From positions 188,001 to 252,000 of the forward strand of contig JASBRU010000003.1 of assembly GCA_030149285.1 (NCBI GenBank): a DNA stretch of 64,000 bases, read 5' to 3'. The translations under genes were made by a program, and so were the position numbers. This document shows positions 47,350-55,719 of this stretch, one piece after another (position 1 is the stretch's first letter; each line of letters begins with the position of its first letter). Under the pieces are notes generated by a model. It ran no database searches. It was not told the origin of the DNA and saw only the letters and a program-made list of their open reading frames with translations. The DNA is from Flavobacteriales bacterium. GTDB lineage: Bacteria > Bacteroidota > Bacteroidia > Flavobacteriales > JASBRU01.

Positions 47350-47851
47350 AATATTAATAGATAAGTATTACGATGGGAAAACATCGATACAGGAAGAAAA
47401 TGAGCTTATAAACTTTTTCTCCTATAACGATGTACCTGAATACTTACAGGCAGAAGCCAGCTTTTTTAAAGGACTTAATTCTTTAAAAACTGAAACAATG
47501 CCTAAAAGAACGCTTGTTTTAAATACAAAAAAACAAAACAAAGCCAAAGTATACAGATTATATGCAAGTATATCTGTAGCCGCTACAATTGCCTTAGCAA
47601 TTGGTATTACTCTGTTTTTAAACGATAACAAAGCAGGAGTAAATACGCATAACGAAGACAATATTGTAATGGTTAAAAACTCGGTAGAGTCTGCTGATAA
47701 AGAAGCGGCATACCAAGAAACCAAAAAAGCATTATTACTGGTTTCTACTAAGTTAAATATCGGAATGAAAGAGATGGGACGCCTCTCTGAGTTTGATAAA
47801 TCACAACAGAAAATAAAAAAAGGAAGAAATAATAAAAATGATACAAAATGA
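47330..47851 (+). CDS. Putative anti-sigma factor (single membrane segment)
   Basis: 173 residues. A charged cytosolic part of about 80 residues is followed by one hydrophobic segment (about 78-98, YASISVAATIALAIGITLFL) and a hydrophilic extracytoplasmic tail. This topology, the 20-base overlap with the ECF sigma gene and the ATGA overlap with the next gene fit an anti-sigma factor. There is no conserved zinc-type HxxxCxxC motif, so the assignment is from context and topology only. Confidence 0.72.
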   Translation: MDLKKIEILIDKYYDGKTSIQEENELINFFSYNDVPEYLQAEASFFKGLNSLKTETMPKRTLVLNTKKQNKAKVYRLYASISVAATIALAIGITLFLNDNKAGVNTHNEDNIVMVKNSVESADKEAAYQETKKALLLVSTKLNIGMKEMGRLSEFDKSQQKIKKGRNNKNDTK

Positions 47852-48405
47852 AAACAATAAACAACTCTAAATTCTCAGCGGCATTGCTAGGCATTGCCCT
47901 ATTTATAGCCCCGGCATTTACTTATGCCCAAACTTTTACCGATGCTTTATTTGATAAATACGGCGTTGATGAAGACTACACTACTATACACATTACTCAG
48001 CATATGTTTGAGTTATTTGCCGAAGTTGACTCTGATGAAGAAAATGATGAATTTTTAGAAGCAGTAAAGCAAATAGACAGAATTAAAATTCTAGTAACTG
48101 AAGATAAAGCTAAAGCTAAAAAGCTATATGAGGAGGCTATTAGTGAGATGAAAAAGTCTGGCATTGACTATAAAGATCTGATGATTGTAAAAGAAGGCGA
48201 TGAAATGATTAAATTTATGGTCCATAAAAAGAGTAATGCAAAAGTTGCTGAGCTTTTGATGATTATGTATGATGGAAAAGAAGCAGTTATAATGAGTATT
48301 TATGGTGATATTGACCTAAAGAAAATTGCAGCTTTATCTAAATCAATGAACATCAATGGTTTTCAGCATCTAGAAAAACTTGAGGACGAAAAGAATGAAA
48401 AGTAA
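47848..48405 (+). CDS. DUF4252 exported protein
   Basis: 185 residues. A signal peptide (cleaved after TYAQ, about 27) is followed by an Asp/Glu/Lys-rich mature part with the DUF4252 pattern: FTDALFDKYGVDEDYTTIHITQHMFELF and SIYGDIDLKKIAALSKSMNINGFQHLEKL. DUF4252 proteins of Bacteroidota are frequently coded with ECF sigma factors and are of unknown function. It overlaps the anti-sigma gene by ATGA and the next gene by 11 bases. Probably a periplasmic sensor or effector in that system. Confidence 0.85.
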   Translation: MKTINNSKFSAALLGIALFIAPAFTYAQTFTDALFDKYGVDEDYTTIHITQHMFELFAEVDSDEENDEFLEAVKQIDRIKILVTEDKAKAKKLYEEAISEMKKSGIDYKDLMIVKEGDEMIKFMVHKKSNAKVAELLMIMYDGKEAVIMSIYGDIDLKKIAALSKSMNINGFQHLEKLEDEKNEK

Positions 48406-49030
48406 TCCATATTATAATTTTTTAAAATCACTATCAGTAGCATCTATGTTATTGGTAGTGATTTCTTCTTGTAGTAACAGTCCATCTATAGAGCGATACA
48501 TAGTAGAAAATGAAAACACACCCGGTTTTGACTACACAGTTATTCCATCAAGTATCTTAGATGTTTCTAATGTAGAAAACCCACGCTCAAAATCAAAAGG
48601 CACAGAAACCGCTTCTTTATTAAAAGATATTGGTAGTGTATATGTTCTTACTTTTAATGAGTCGTTGGCCGATAGTACTATTACAAGAGAAGAAAAACTT
48701 AATGAATTAAAAGCTACTTTACCGGATACAAAATACAAAGACTTGCTTCAGTTTAATGTTGGCGGAGGAGTAAGTACCCATATAAAGTTTAGAGGCGAAA
48801 AGGCTGTTGCCAAAGAAATAGTACTCCTTTATGATAACCCAAAAGAAAACGAGTTTATAGTAGCCCGTATTGCCGGAAATATTGATATTAAAAAGTTTGT
48901 GATGCAAAGCTCTAAACTAAAAATGAGTGATTTTTCAGAGCTAAGAGAGTTCTTTGAAAAAGGCGGAATGGACTACCTAGAAAAAAAGGCGGGTACAGAA
49001 TATAATGAGCAAAAAGAGATTAATCTGTAA
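48395..49030 (+). CDS. DUF4252-like lipoprotein
   Basis: 211 residues from the ATG at 48395 (a TTG at 48380 is less likely). Signal peptide with lipobox VISSC, so lipid-anchored. The later part shows the DUF4252-like DLLQFNVGGGVSTHIKFRG, RIAGNIDIKKFVMQSSKLKMSDFSEL. It is the second DUF4252 gene in the operon and overlaps the first by 11 bases. Function unknown. It ends tail-to-tail with the M1 peptidase gene, sharing 11 bases. Confidence 0.82.
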   Translation: MKSNPYYNFLKSLSVASMLLVVISSCSNSPSIERYIVENENTPGFDYTVIPSSILDVSNVENPRSKSKGTETASLLKDIGSVYVLTFNESLADSTITREEKLNELKATLPDTKYKDLLQFNVGGGVSTHIKFRGEKAVAKEIVLLYDNPKENEFIVARIAGNIDIKKFVMQSSKLKMSDFSELREFFEKGGMDYLEKKAGTEYNEQKEINL

Positions 49031-50633
49031 GCTCATATAACAACCAAGTATCAGGGTCTAACACTACATTCACCGGTACACTTGGCATATCAGCTTCAAA
49101 ACTATTTTTCTCACCATCAATTCTATAAGTATATAGCTTTGTTTCTCCATTTTCCATCTTTACAGCAACTTGTATAGGAAACTCAAATACCACATCGGTT
49201 TTTTGAACCTGCTTAAACTTCAATTCTAGTTTTTTATCTCTCTCATTGTACTTATAAGAAAAGTCTATAACCGGATGTCCCGGATTATACAACCATTGCT
49301 CAAAAAACACGCCTAATTGCTTACCAGAAGCATCTTCCATAGCTTTTTGAAAGTCTATAGAGGTGGCATTACTGTTTTTATAACGCTCATAATATAGTTG
49401 TATCCCTTTCCAAAAGTTCGTTTCGCCTAGCTCAAATCGTAGCATATGCAATACCCATGCGCCTTTTTGGTAACTGTAAGGATTTAGTAGCTGATTTAAG
49501 TCTGCAGGACTGTACACTATTATAGCCTCCGGTTTACGGTAATTATAGCTCAACACCTTTTCCTTATCGCTTTTAAGCGTCTCTACAAGCTTTTTTCTAC
49601 CATACTTATCTTCTAGATACAAAGCAGTAAAATAGGTTGCAAAACCCTCGCTTAACCATATATGCGGCCATTCTTTCTCTGAAGCTGAGTTACCAAACCA
49701 TTGATGAGCAACTTCATGAGCTATAAGAGCCTCACTACTTCTGGTACCCGTAACCGAGTTCTCGTTGTAAAAAATTGCACTGGCATTTTCCATACCACCA
49801 TATCTGGTTTTAGACTGTATATTAGCTAGCTTTTCGTAAGAGTAGGGGCCAATACTCTTGCTAAAGTAGTCCACAACATCTTTAGCAAGCTCATAGTCAT
49901 AAAAGCCTTTATCTCTATCCTGTGGGTACACCCATGCAGAAACAGGAATATTACCTGAGTAGCCAATTAATGTTTGAGAAAACCTTGCTACACCAATTAC
50001 CATCACCTTGGTAGGTATCGCAACATCCGTTCTCCAATGCGTTAATCGTAAGTGATTATCTATATCAGTTATTTCAACTTGGTAACCATTAGAAACTACC
50101 TGGTAATGGTTGGGCGCTGTAACAATAAACTCGCAAGTGGCTTTATCAGAAGGATGATCCTCAACAGGCAGCCAGTATCTGGCTCTGTTAGGCCAATTAT
50201 CAGCAAAAAAGGTTCTAGATCTGTACTTATTGTCGCTAATAATCAATCCATCAGAAGGAACTCCTTTATAATAGATGGTAAACTCTTTTTCTTCACCTAA
50301 ACCTGCAGGCGTATTAAAATAGATAAGTAAACGTCCTTTTTTGTGCAAAAAGTCTAGGGTAGAACCATAGGATGTAATAGAATCTACCTCCATACCGTAA
50401 TTGCCGTAATCATCGCCCTTCCCAATAAAATCAAGCACTAACTTTAATACTCCGGGCTCATTAAACTTGGCTTTAACGGTAGTTTCACCCTCAATAAGGT
50501 TAGTTGCGTCATATATATTAAGCTTAAACTGATAATGAAGTATATCTACCTTATCCTGAAACTTATCTTGTGCATATACATAACTACTCCCAATACATAT
50601 AAGTAGGGATACTAACAACATCTTCTTTCTCAT
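49020..50633 (-). CDS. M1-family aminopeptidase
   Basis: 537 residues from the ATG at 50633, chosen because a signal peptide (MRKKMLLVSLLICIGSSYVYA) follows; an upstream in-frame Met would give a non-signal start. Zinc site HEVAHQWFGN (His306, His310) with Glu329 in WLSEGFATYF, and exopeptidase motif YGGMENAS (about 278-285), are all intact. It is an exported zinc aminopeptidase that trims N-terminal residues in the periplasm. The upstream XRE regulator gene ends 28 bases before its start on the same strand, so the two are probably co-transcribed. Confidence 0.93.
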   Translation of the reverse strand: MRKKMLLVSLLICIGSSYVYAQDKFQDKVDILHYQFKLNIYDATNLIEGETTVKAKFNEPGVLKLVLDFIGKGDDYGNYGMEVDSITSYGSTLDFLHKKGRLLIYFNTPAGLGEEKEFTIYYKGVPSDGLIISDNKYRSRTFFADNWPNRARYWLPVEDHPSDKATCEFIVTAPNHYQVVSNGYQVEITDIDNHLRLTHWRTDVAIPTKVMVIGVARFSQTLIGYSGNIPVSAWVYPQDRDKGFYDYELAKDVVDYFSKSIGPYSYEKLANIQSKTRYGGMENASAIFYNENSVTGTRSSEALIAHEVAHQWFGNSASEKEWPHIWLSEGFATYFTALYLEDKYGRKKLVETLKSDKEKVLSYNYRKPEAIIVYSPADLNQLLNPYSYQKGAWVLHMLRFELGETNFWKGIQLYYERYKNSNATSIDFQKAMEDASGKQLGVFFEQWLYNPGHPVIDFSYKYNERDKKLELKFKQVQKTDVVFEFPIQVAVKMENGETKLYTYRIDGEKNSFEADMPSVPVNVVLDPDTWLLYELTD

Positions 50634-50661
50634 ACAACAAAGAAAACGAATTTTATGAATT

Positions 50662-51078
50662 TTAATTACCCTTGTATATATCAAAGGTTTTATCGGTGTA
50701 AAAAACCACAATTTTTTCTACCTCTTTCTGTTTAGAGGTATTTGCTTTAGGTAGAGTAGGGGTAGACTTTAAAATAGTCTCTGCTTTACTTACTTCAGTC
50801 TCTTTTTCAGTAATAATAGGGCTTTCAGGCTCTTTATTTTTAGGGTTTACATTTGTAATTACATTTGTAAACATTTCATTCTCACCTGTAATTAACCAAT
50901 GCGTATTTACATCGGTAAAAGAAGCTGTTATTTTCTGAATCAAGTCTAAGCTAGGCTTATTTCTTCCGGATAATATATGCGACACGCTAGAGGGTTGTAT
51001 ACCTATTTTATGAGCAAAACCAGCAGATGTAAGCTGATAATGCGCTATAATTTCTTTTATTCTAGTTGCTATATCCAT
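50662..51078 (-). CDS. XRE-family helix-turn-helix transcriptional regulator
   Basis: 138 residues. N-terminal HTH_3 domain: IKEIIAHYQLTSAGFAHKIGIQPSSVSHILSGRNKPSLDLIQKI. The middle is a low-complexity Lys/Glu/Ser linker, and the C-terminus VEKIVVFYTDKTFDIYKGN is a short motif often seen in these phylum-specific regulators. No peptidase or S24-type domain. Two copies of a TTACATTTGTAA 12-mer lie within its coding region (50847-50870), and three related ones lie upstream, so it probably regulates its own transcription and the M1 gene downstream. Confidence 0.9.
   Translation of the reverse strand: MDIATRIKEIIAHYQLTSAGFAHKIGIQPSSVSHILSGRNKPSLDLIQKITASFTDVNTHWLITGENEMFTNVITNVNPKNKEPESPIITEKETEVSKAETILKSTPTLPKANTSKQKEVEKIVVFYTDKTFDIYKGN
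50847..50870. repeat. Two adjacent copies of TTACATTTGTAA inside the XRE gene
   Basis: Positions 50847-50858 and 50859-50870 are identical 12-mers, directly adjacent, with a TTACA/TGTAA dyad around TT. They fall within the XRE coding region (codons for T-N-V-I-T-N-V), so they may be coincident with a repeated T-N-V coding pattern or may be operators. Confidence 0.7.
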
Positions 51079-51093
51079 ATTGTATATTACAGT

Positions 51094-51173
51094 TTACAAA
51101 TGTAACAAATAGATGTGTTTTATGTGAGATTTATGCATTAACATTTGTAACTATTTTGGATTTACTTTTGTAA
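51094..51173. promoter_or_regulatory. Putative operator region with three TTACATTTGTAA-type sites
   Basis: 51094-51105 is TTACAAATGTAA (exact reverse complement of the intragenic 12-mer), 51139-51150 is TAACATTTGTAA and 51162-51173 is TTACTTTTGTAA, each one base off. The first overlaps a minus-strand TACATTTG, a perfect TAnnTTTG -7 element 18 bases before the XRE start. A repressor bound there would block this promoter. It lies in the 283-base gap before the M14 gene; the rest of the gap is AT-rich without other features. Confidence 0.6.
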
Positions 51174-51361
51174 CCAACGACTCATGAACCACCTATTTCT
51201 GTAATAAACCAAGCTTTATAATTATTAAATAAAAACTTCACATAAGTTATTTAAATATTTGAATTACAATAATTTAAATTAATTAATATAAATATATTTG
51301 CATCTACTAAATTGTTACTACAGACTCTATTCTTACCTTAGCGAACTAATTAAGCATAAAA

Positions 51362-52531
51362 ATGGATTGGTTTTCAGTACTAGATGAACGATATGACTCT
51401 TACAAAGAGACAGCAATTGAGCAGAGAAGATATTTGTTTTCTGATGTAGAAAAGCTGTTTGATAACTACAATTTGACCAAAACCGTTATTGGAAAGTCTG
51501 TTAGAGGACAAAGTTTATATAGCTTAGCCAAAGGCAACGGAGACAAAAGAATATTGTTATGGTCGCAAATGCATGGCAACGAACCTACTGCAACCTTAGC
51601 ATTATTAGACGTATTTCGCTTTTTATCAGCTAAAGACGATTCTTTTACTGAGTTAAGGCAAACTATACTGCAAAACTGTTCATTATGCTTTTTCCCCATT
51701 GTAAACCCAGATGGAACTGATGATTACACAAGAAGAAATGCAGTAGATATAGACTTAAACCGAGACGCTCTGCGCAAACAAGCACCGGAAACTAAGGCTC
51801 TATTTGGTTTAAAAGACACATTTAAACCCCATTTTGCATTTAACCTGCATGACCAACGTACTTTTTACAATATAGGAGACACGGCTATACCTGCCACAAT
51901 ATCCTTCCTGGCGCCTTCTTATGAGGTAAGCAGAGCCATCAACGCTCCTAGAGAACAATCTATGAAGCTCATTGCTAGTATCAATAAAAAAGTACAGCAG
52001 CTGATACCCGGAGGAGTAGGCAAGTACTCAGATGAGTTTTATCCTACAGCTACCGGAGATAATTTTCAAAAAGAGGGAATATCAACTGTACTTATAGAGT
52101 CTGGGCCATTCCCTAATGATCCAGAACGCCAATATGTACGTAAGCTTAATTTCTTATTGATTATTCAGAGCTTATACGAAATCGCTACAGACACTTATCT
52201 ATCGGCTACAATTGAGGAATACAAGGCTATACCTGATAATGGCAAGCAGTTTTTTGATGTACTGATTAAAAACATTTTAATAGATGGTTACCAAGTAGAC
52301 TTAGGAATTAACCTAAATGAAAAGCCAACAAAAGAGTTGGGTTTAGAGTATGATGCTAAAATTGAAGATTTAGGTGACCTATCATATTACTTTGGTCATA
52401 CTGTATTAGACTGTGAAGCACAACACACACCGGAAAAGCCTTTGAAAGTAGGGGATAGTGCTACTTTTACAATATTAAAAGACGAAAAAGCAAAATACAA
52501 ACTCACAAACGGAGTACTTACTGAGCTTTAG
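51362..52531 (+). CDS. M14-family zinc carboxypeptidase
   Basis: 389 residues. Zinc ligands HGNE (His71, Glu74) and a third His at 163 in LHDQRTFYN, the substrate Asn/Arg stretch DLNRDA (131-136), and catalytic Glu246 in IESGPF are visible. There is no signal peptide, so this is a cytosolic carboxypeptidase; the substrate is unknown. A TATATTTG element at 51293-51300 may be its -7. Its stop and the PAP2 stop share TTAG. Confidence 0.9.
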   Translation: MDWFSVLDERYDSYKETAIEQRRYLFSDVEKLFDNYNLTKTVIGKSVRGQSLYSLAKGNGDKRILLWSQMHGNEPTATLALLDVFRFLSAKDDSFTELRQTILQNCSLCFFPIVNPDGTDDYTRRNAVDIDLNRDALRKQAPETKALFGLKDTFKPHFAFNLHDQRTFYNIGDTAIPATISFLAPSYEVSRAINAPREQSMKLIASINKKVQQLIPGGVGKYSDEFYPTATGDNFQKEGISTVLIESGPFPNDPERQYVRKLNFLLIIQSLYEIATDTYLSATIEEYKAIPDNGKQFFDVLIKNILIDGYQVDLGINLNEKPTKELGLEYDAKIEDLGDLSYYFGHTVLDCEAQHTPEKPLKVGDSATFTILKDEKAKYKLTNGVLTEL

Positions 52532-53373
52532 AATTTGATATTCAACACAAAGCCTGAGTGTTCTGTGGTTTGATAAGGTAGTATACTAACTCCACTACCA
52601 TCTTTAGTCCTGTTTTTATGAAAATGCGGAACCAGAATACCAACAGATGCTCCAACCAATAGCCCAGTAAATGTATCGGTAAAAAAGTGTTCGCCCGCTC
52701 TATTACGCAAATACCCCATAACTACAGGTGGCACAGTAGCTGAGCCAAATAACCAATACTTTTTATTACCTAGTTCTGGATGATAATCTGAGTACACTTT
52801 TGCCATAAAAAAAGTACTTACAGCTAAATTGGCCGTATGCCCACTATAAAATGAGCTTCTGGTACCTGAACGCAAACGTTCTGAAAGTGGTTCATTGGTT
52901 TTGTATACAACAGGCCTATATCTATCAATATTTCCGGCAGCACCCCAAGCATAAAGCACTCCTGCAACTGCATGTGCCTCTAAATACATCAAACCGATGT
53001 CCCAGCCATCTTTTCTAATCTCATCATCAAACAATAAAATTGCAGGCACCACAAAGCCAGCCTGAAATATAACATCAGACAAGGCATCGGCATCTCTTGC
53101 TTCTTCAGGAGAAAAATCCAGTGCGTACCTATCTATTCTAGGAATATCATTTGGGTCTAAGGTCAATAACTCAGCCTCTGTAAGTTTTGGCTTATCCAAC
53201 ACACGTCTTACACCAAAGTAATTAGCCACAATACCACCAACAGTAATAGAGTAGTCTACAGGCTTATTGATGATGTATACTTTTCTGTCCTTATTTACAG
53301 ACTCATTACTTTCTTGTGCAACACAATTGAAAGCTAAGATTGAGGCTATTAATGCTATAATTCCTTTTTTCAT
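52528..53373 (-). CDS. PAP2-superfamily lipid phosphatase
   Basis: 281 residues. Signal peptide (about 1-20) and a PAP2 motif set: RYRP in YRPVVYK, SGHTANLAVS with the active His, and RNRAGEHFFTDTFTGLLVG with the second His and Asp. The protein sits in the membrane or periplasm and probably dephosphorylates a phospholipid or polyprenyl pyrophosphate. Its exact substrate is unknown. Its end overlaps the M14 stop by four bases. Confidence 0.88.
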   Translation of the reverse strand: MKKGIIALIASILAFNCVAQESNESVNKDRKVYIINKPVDYSITVGGIVANYFGVRRVLDKPKLTEAELLTLDPNDIPRIDRYALDFSPEEARDADALSDVIFQAGFVVPAILLFDDEIRKDGWDIGLMYLEAHAVAGVLYAWGAAGNIDRYRPVVYKTNEPLSERLRSGTRSSFYSGHTANLAVSTFFMAKVYSDYHPELGNKKYWLFGSATVPPVVMGYLRNRAGEHFFTDTFTGLLVGASVGILVPHFHKNRTKDGSGVSILPYQTTEHSGFVLNIKF

Positions 53374-53446
53374 CTAAGAATTCGGGCTGTTAATAAAAAG
53401 CCAAAGATACATATTGCCCAGTATATGAATTGCATAGGTTGCAAAC

Positions 53447-54514
53447 ATGGAAAAAACCAACGAATACTTTAAGGGCAGGGGAGCGCAGGCCAATACAAAA
53501 AACCCGTATTTAAAAAACCAGTATGTTGCTGAACACATAGAAGGTATTGATGAGGAAAAACTAGAAAACAGTGCAACCAAGTACTTTTATGAAAGCCCTA
53601 AAAAAATAATCAACAAAGTAGATAGTCCGGATATTGGCTTGGGGTATTCTATGAACCCATACCAAGGTTGTGAGCACGGCTGTATTTACTGTTATGCCAG
53701 AAACACCCACCAATACTGGGGTTTTAGCGCAGGCTTAGATTTTGAGCGCAACATTATAATTAAAAAGAACACCGTAGAAGTACTAGAAAAACAGTTGAGC
53801 AAGCCCTCATGGAAACCTATGACTATTATGCTTTCTGGTAATACCGATTGCTATCAGCCAGCCGAACGAAAAATGAAGCTCACTAGAGGTATACTGAAAA
53901 CATTACTAAAGTTTAAGCACCCTGTAGGTATTATTACTAAAAATGCACTGATATTAAGAGATTTAGACTTATTAATTGAACTAAACAAACTCAATTTGGT
54001 ACATGTAAGTATTTCTATTACGTCCTTAAACGAAGAGTTGAGACGTATGCTAGAACCTCGTACTGTCTCATCTAAACGGAGATTACAAGTTGTAGAAAAA
54101 CTATCTGAGGTAGGTATTCCGGTAAACGTAATGGTAGCTCCTTTAATACCCGGTTTAAACAGCCACGAGGCTCCTAAAATTATTGAAGAATCTGCCAAAA
54201 GAGGAGCTCTATCTGCGGGTTATACTATTGTTAGGCTCAACGGTTCTATTGCCGCTATTTTTGAGGATTGGATAAGACAAGCTTATCCGGATAGAGCTGA
54301 TAAAGTATTAAACCAAATTGCAGATTGCCATGGCGGGCAATTAAATGATAGTAGGTTTGGTATAAGAACCAGAGGAGAAGGAAACATTGCCGAAATGATA
54401 AGGAATATGGTGCAGCTAGCTAAAGCTAGATATATGAAAGGAAGAAGTATACCCCCGCTAGACCTCACAAAGTATAATCATCAATACGGTAATGACCAGC
54501 TGAGCTTATTTTAG
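53447..54514 (+). CDS. PA0069-family radical SAM protein
   Basis: 355 residues. The 4Fe-4S Cys triad is CEHGCIYC (Cys75, Cys79, Cys82), followed by YARNTHQYWGFSAGLDFE. The sequence matches the PA0069/Rv2578c group, which is related to spore photoproduct lyase but has no known reaction. A clear AdoMet-binding stretch and GNTDCYQPAERKMKLTR and GYTIVRLNGSI follow. Cytosolic. It stands alone and ends tail-to-tail with the next gene in a shared TTAG. Confidence 0.92.
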   Translation: MEKTNEYFKGRGAQANTKNPYLKNQYVAEHIEGIDEEKLENSATKYFYESPKKIINKVDSPDIGLGYSMNPYQGCEHGCIYCYARNTHQYWGFSAGLDFERNIIIKKNTVEVLEKQLSKPSWKPMTIMLSGNTDCYQPAERKMKLTRGILKTLLKFKHPVGIITKNALILRDLDLLIELNKLNLVHVSISITSLNEELRRMLEPRTVSSKRRLQVVEKLSEVGIPVNVMVAPLIPGLNSHEAPKIIEESAKRGALSAGYTIVRLNGSIAAIFEDWIRQAYPDRADKVLNQIADCHGGQLNDSRFGIRTRGEGNIAEMIRNMVQLAKARYMKGRSIPPLDLTKYNHQYGNDQLSLF

Positions 54515-54972
54515 TTTGAAATTACAGCAGCTTCCTCTAAAACAACATGCTGATATATTTCTAATAAGTCGTCAAACGTTGCTCCTTGTGTAATAAAGCC
54601 TTTTACAGCAACAACATCTCCCACTTTTAGCTTGGCAGCACCAGTGTTTGTTTCTTTAGTAAACTTAGCCTGAACACCTGCTTTTGAGTCATCATCCATC
54701 AGTATAACAGAATAATTATTATTTAAGTCTTTTGTAATGCTATGTACAATACCCCTCACTTCTAATACCTTATTTTCACCATCAGATTCAAAATACTTAT
54801 TCTTAGCCATTTCAAAATCTGTTAAAAACTCATTTACCAATTCTTTTGCTTCTAATTTTTCAAAAGCCGTTGTGCTCTGCACATCTCTCTTTGGCATAAA
54901 CAACATATACAATGCATACGAAGCAATGATAATAATGACAAAAGTAATGGTGATAAATATTTTCTTTTTCAT
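54511..54972 (-). CDS. Membrane-anchored OB-fold (tRNA_anti-like) protein
   Basis: 153 residues from the ATG at 54972 (a longer frame from 55026 would put 18 polar residues before the helix). One N-terminal membrane segment (about 5-24) is followed by a hydrophilic part. Its C-terminal portion, VLEVRGIVHSITKDLNNNYSVILMDDDSKAGVQAKF, then LKVGDVVAVKGFITQG, has the beta pattern of the tRNA_anti-like OB-fold. Ligand unknown. A short tail-to-tail overlap (TTAG) with the radical SAM gene exists. Confidence 0.72.
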   Translation of the reverse strand: MKKKIFITITFVIIIIASYALYMLFMPKRDVQSTTAFEKLEAKELVNEFLTDFEMAKNKYFESDGENKVLEVRGIVHSITKDLNNNYSVILMDDDSKAGVQAKFTKETNTGAAKLKVGDVVAVKGFITQGATFDDLLEIYQHVVLEEAAVISN

Positions 54973-55035
54973 GTTTTTATTCTTTGGTTCAAATATAAAA
55001 CCATATAAAACACATCTTATGTCCAATTAATGACA

Positions 55036-55064
55036 TTTGAGGCTTTTAATGCTGGCTATATTTG
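55036..55064 (+). promoter_or_regulatory. Putative promoter of the YceI gene
   Basis: TTTG at 55036-55039 and TATATTTG at 55057-55064, with 17 bases between them (consensus 19), 41 bases before the ATG at 55106. Elements fit the Bacteroidota -33/-7 pattern with short spacing. Confidence 0.5.
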
Positions 55065-55105
55065 AATAAAATTTAAATTCCTATTAATAATTAAAGAATA
55101 AAAAC

Positions 55106-55666
55106 ATGAAAAAAACAGCACTTATTGCTATCGTATTAGTTGCTTTCAGCACATCTAGTTTTGCTCAAAAGCTTATTACCAGAAACGGACAATTCACCAT
55201 TTTCTCTCACACAGTAGCAGAAGATATTACCGCTGTAAACAATACAGCCACAGGAACCATTGACACTCAAACAGGAGTAATAGCATTTTCTGTACCTGTA
55301 CCCGGTTTTGAGTTTAAAAAAGCGGCTATGCAAAAGCATTTTAATAACAAAAACTTCATGCACTCAAAACAGTACCCAAACATTACATTTAAAGGAAAGG
55401 TCACAGATTTAAGTAAGGTAGACTTTACTAAAGATGGAACCTATACTGTAAATGTTACCGGAGACTTAACTATTAGAGATGTAACCAAGAGAAATACCTA
55501 CCCAATAACTATTTCAATAAAGGAAGGCATTGTTACTACTTCATCTAAATTTGTGGTTAAAGATATTTTTAATTACAATGTAGGAAGACCTAGTAAGAAG
55601 AGTAAGAAAAACAATGTTGCAGAAAATATTGAAGTAACTATGAAAGCTGTCTACCATAAAATGTAG
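55106..55666 (+). CDS. YceI-family exported protein
   Basis: 186 residues. Signal peptide (MKKTALIAIVLVAFSTSSFAQ) and a YceI beta-barrel: GQFTIFSHTVAEDITAVNNTATGTID, MQKHFNNKNFMHSKQYPNITFKGKV, and DLTIRDVTKRNTYPITI. YceI proteins are lipocalin-like and bind isoprenoid lipids. Probably periplasmic. No clear partner; the next gene, DUF6695, has its own promoter element. Confidence 0.9.
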   Translation: MKKTALIAIVLVAFSTSSFAQKLITRNGQFTIFSHTVAEDITAVNNTATGTIDTQTGVIAFSVPVPGFEFKKAAMQKHFNNKNFMHSKQYPNITFKGKVTDLSKVDFTKDGTYTVNVTGDLTIRDVTKRNTYPITISIKEGIVTTSSKFVVKDIFNYNVGRPSKKSKKNNVAENIEVTMKAVYHKM

Positions 55667-55706
55667 AAACTTGTTTTTCTAGTAATCCAATATTTCTCTT
55701 TTCTCG

Positions 55707-55714
55707 TAAATTTG
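55707..55714 (+). promoter_or_regulatory. -7 element just before the DUF6695 gene
   Basis: TAAATTTG matches TAnnTTTG and ends five bases before the ATG at 55720, so the transcript would be nearly leaderless. No -33 match at standard spacing. Confidence 0.45.
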
Positions 55715-55719
55715 TGTAG

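Noticed and set aside
50634-50711. Longer N-terminus for the M1 peptidase (starting at 50711)
   Set aside because: It would put 26 residues before an otherwise good signal peptide and would overlap the upstream XRE coding region; the ATG at 50633 is preferred.
50847-50870. Possibility that the intragenic 12-mers are only a product of the repeated T-N-V coding pattern
   Set aside because: Not fully rejected: the pair encodes T-N-V-I-T-N-V-N and repeated codons alone can create it, so it is treated as support for, not proof of, an operator cluster. The three upstream copies are non-coding and cannot be explained that way.
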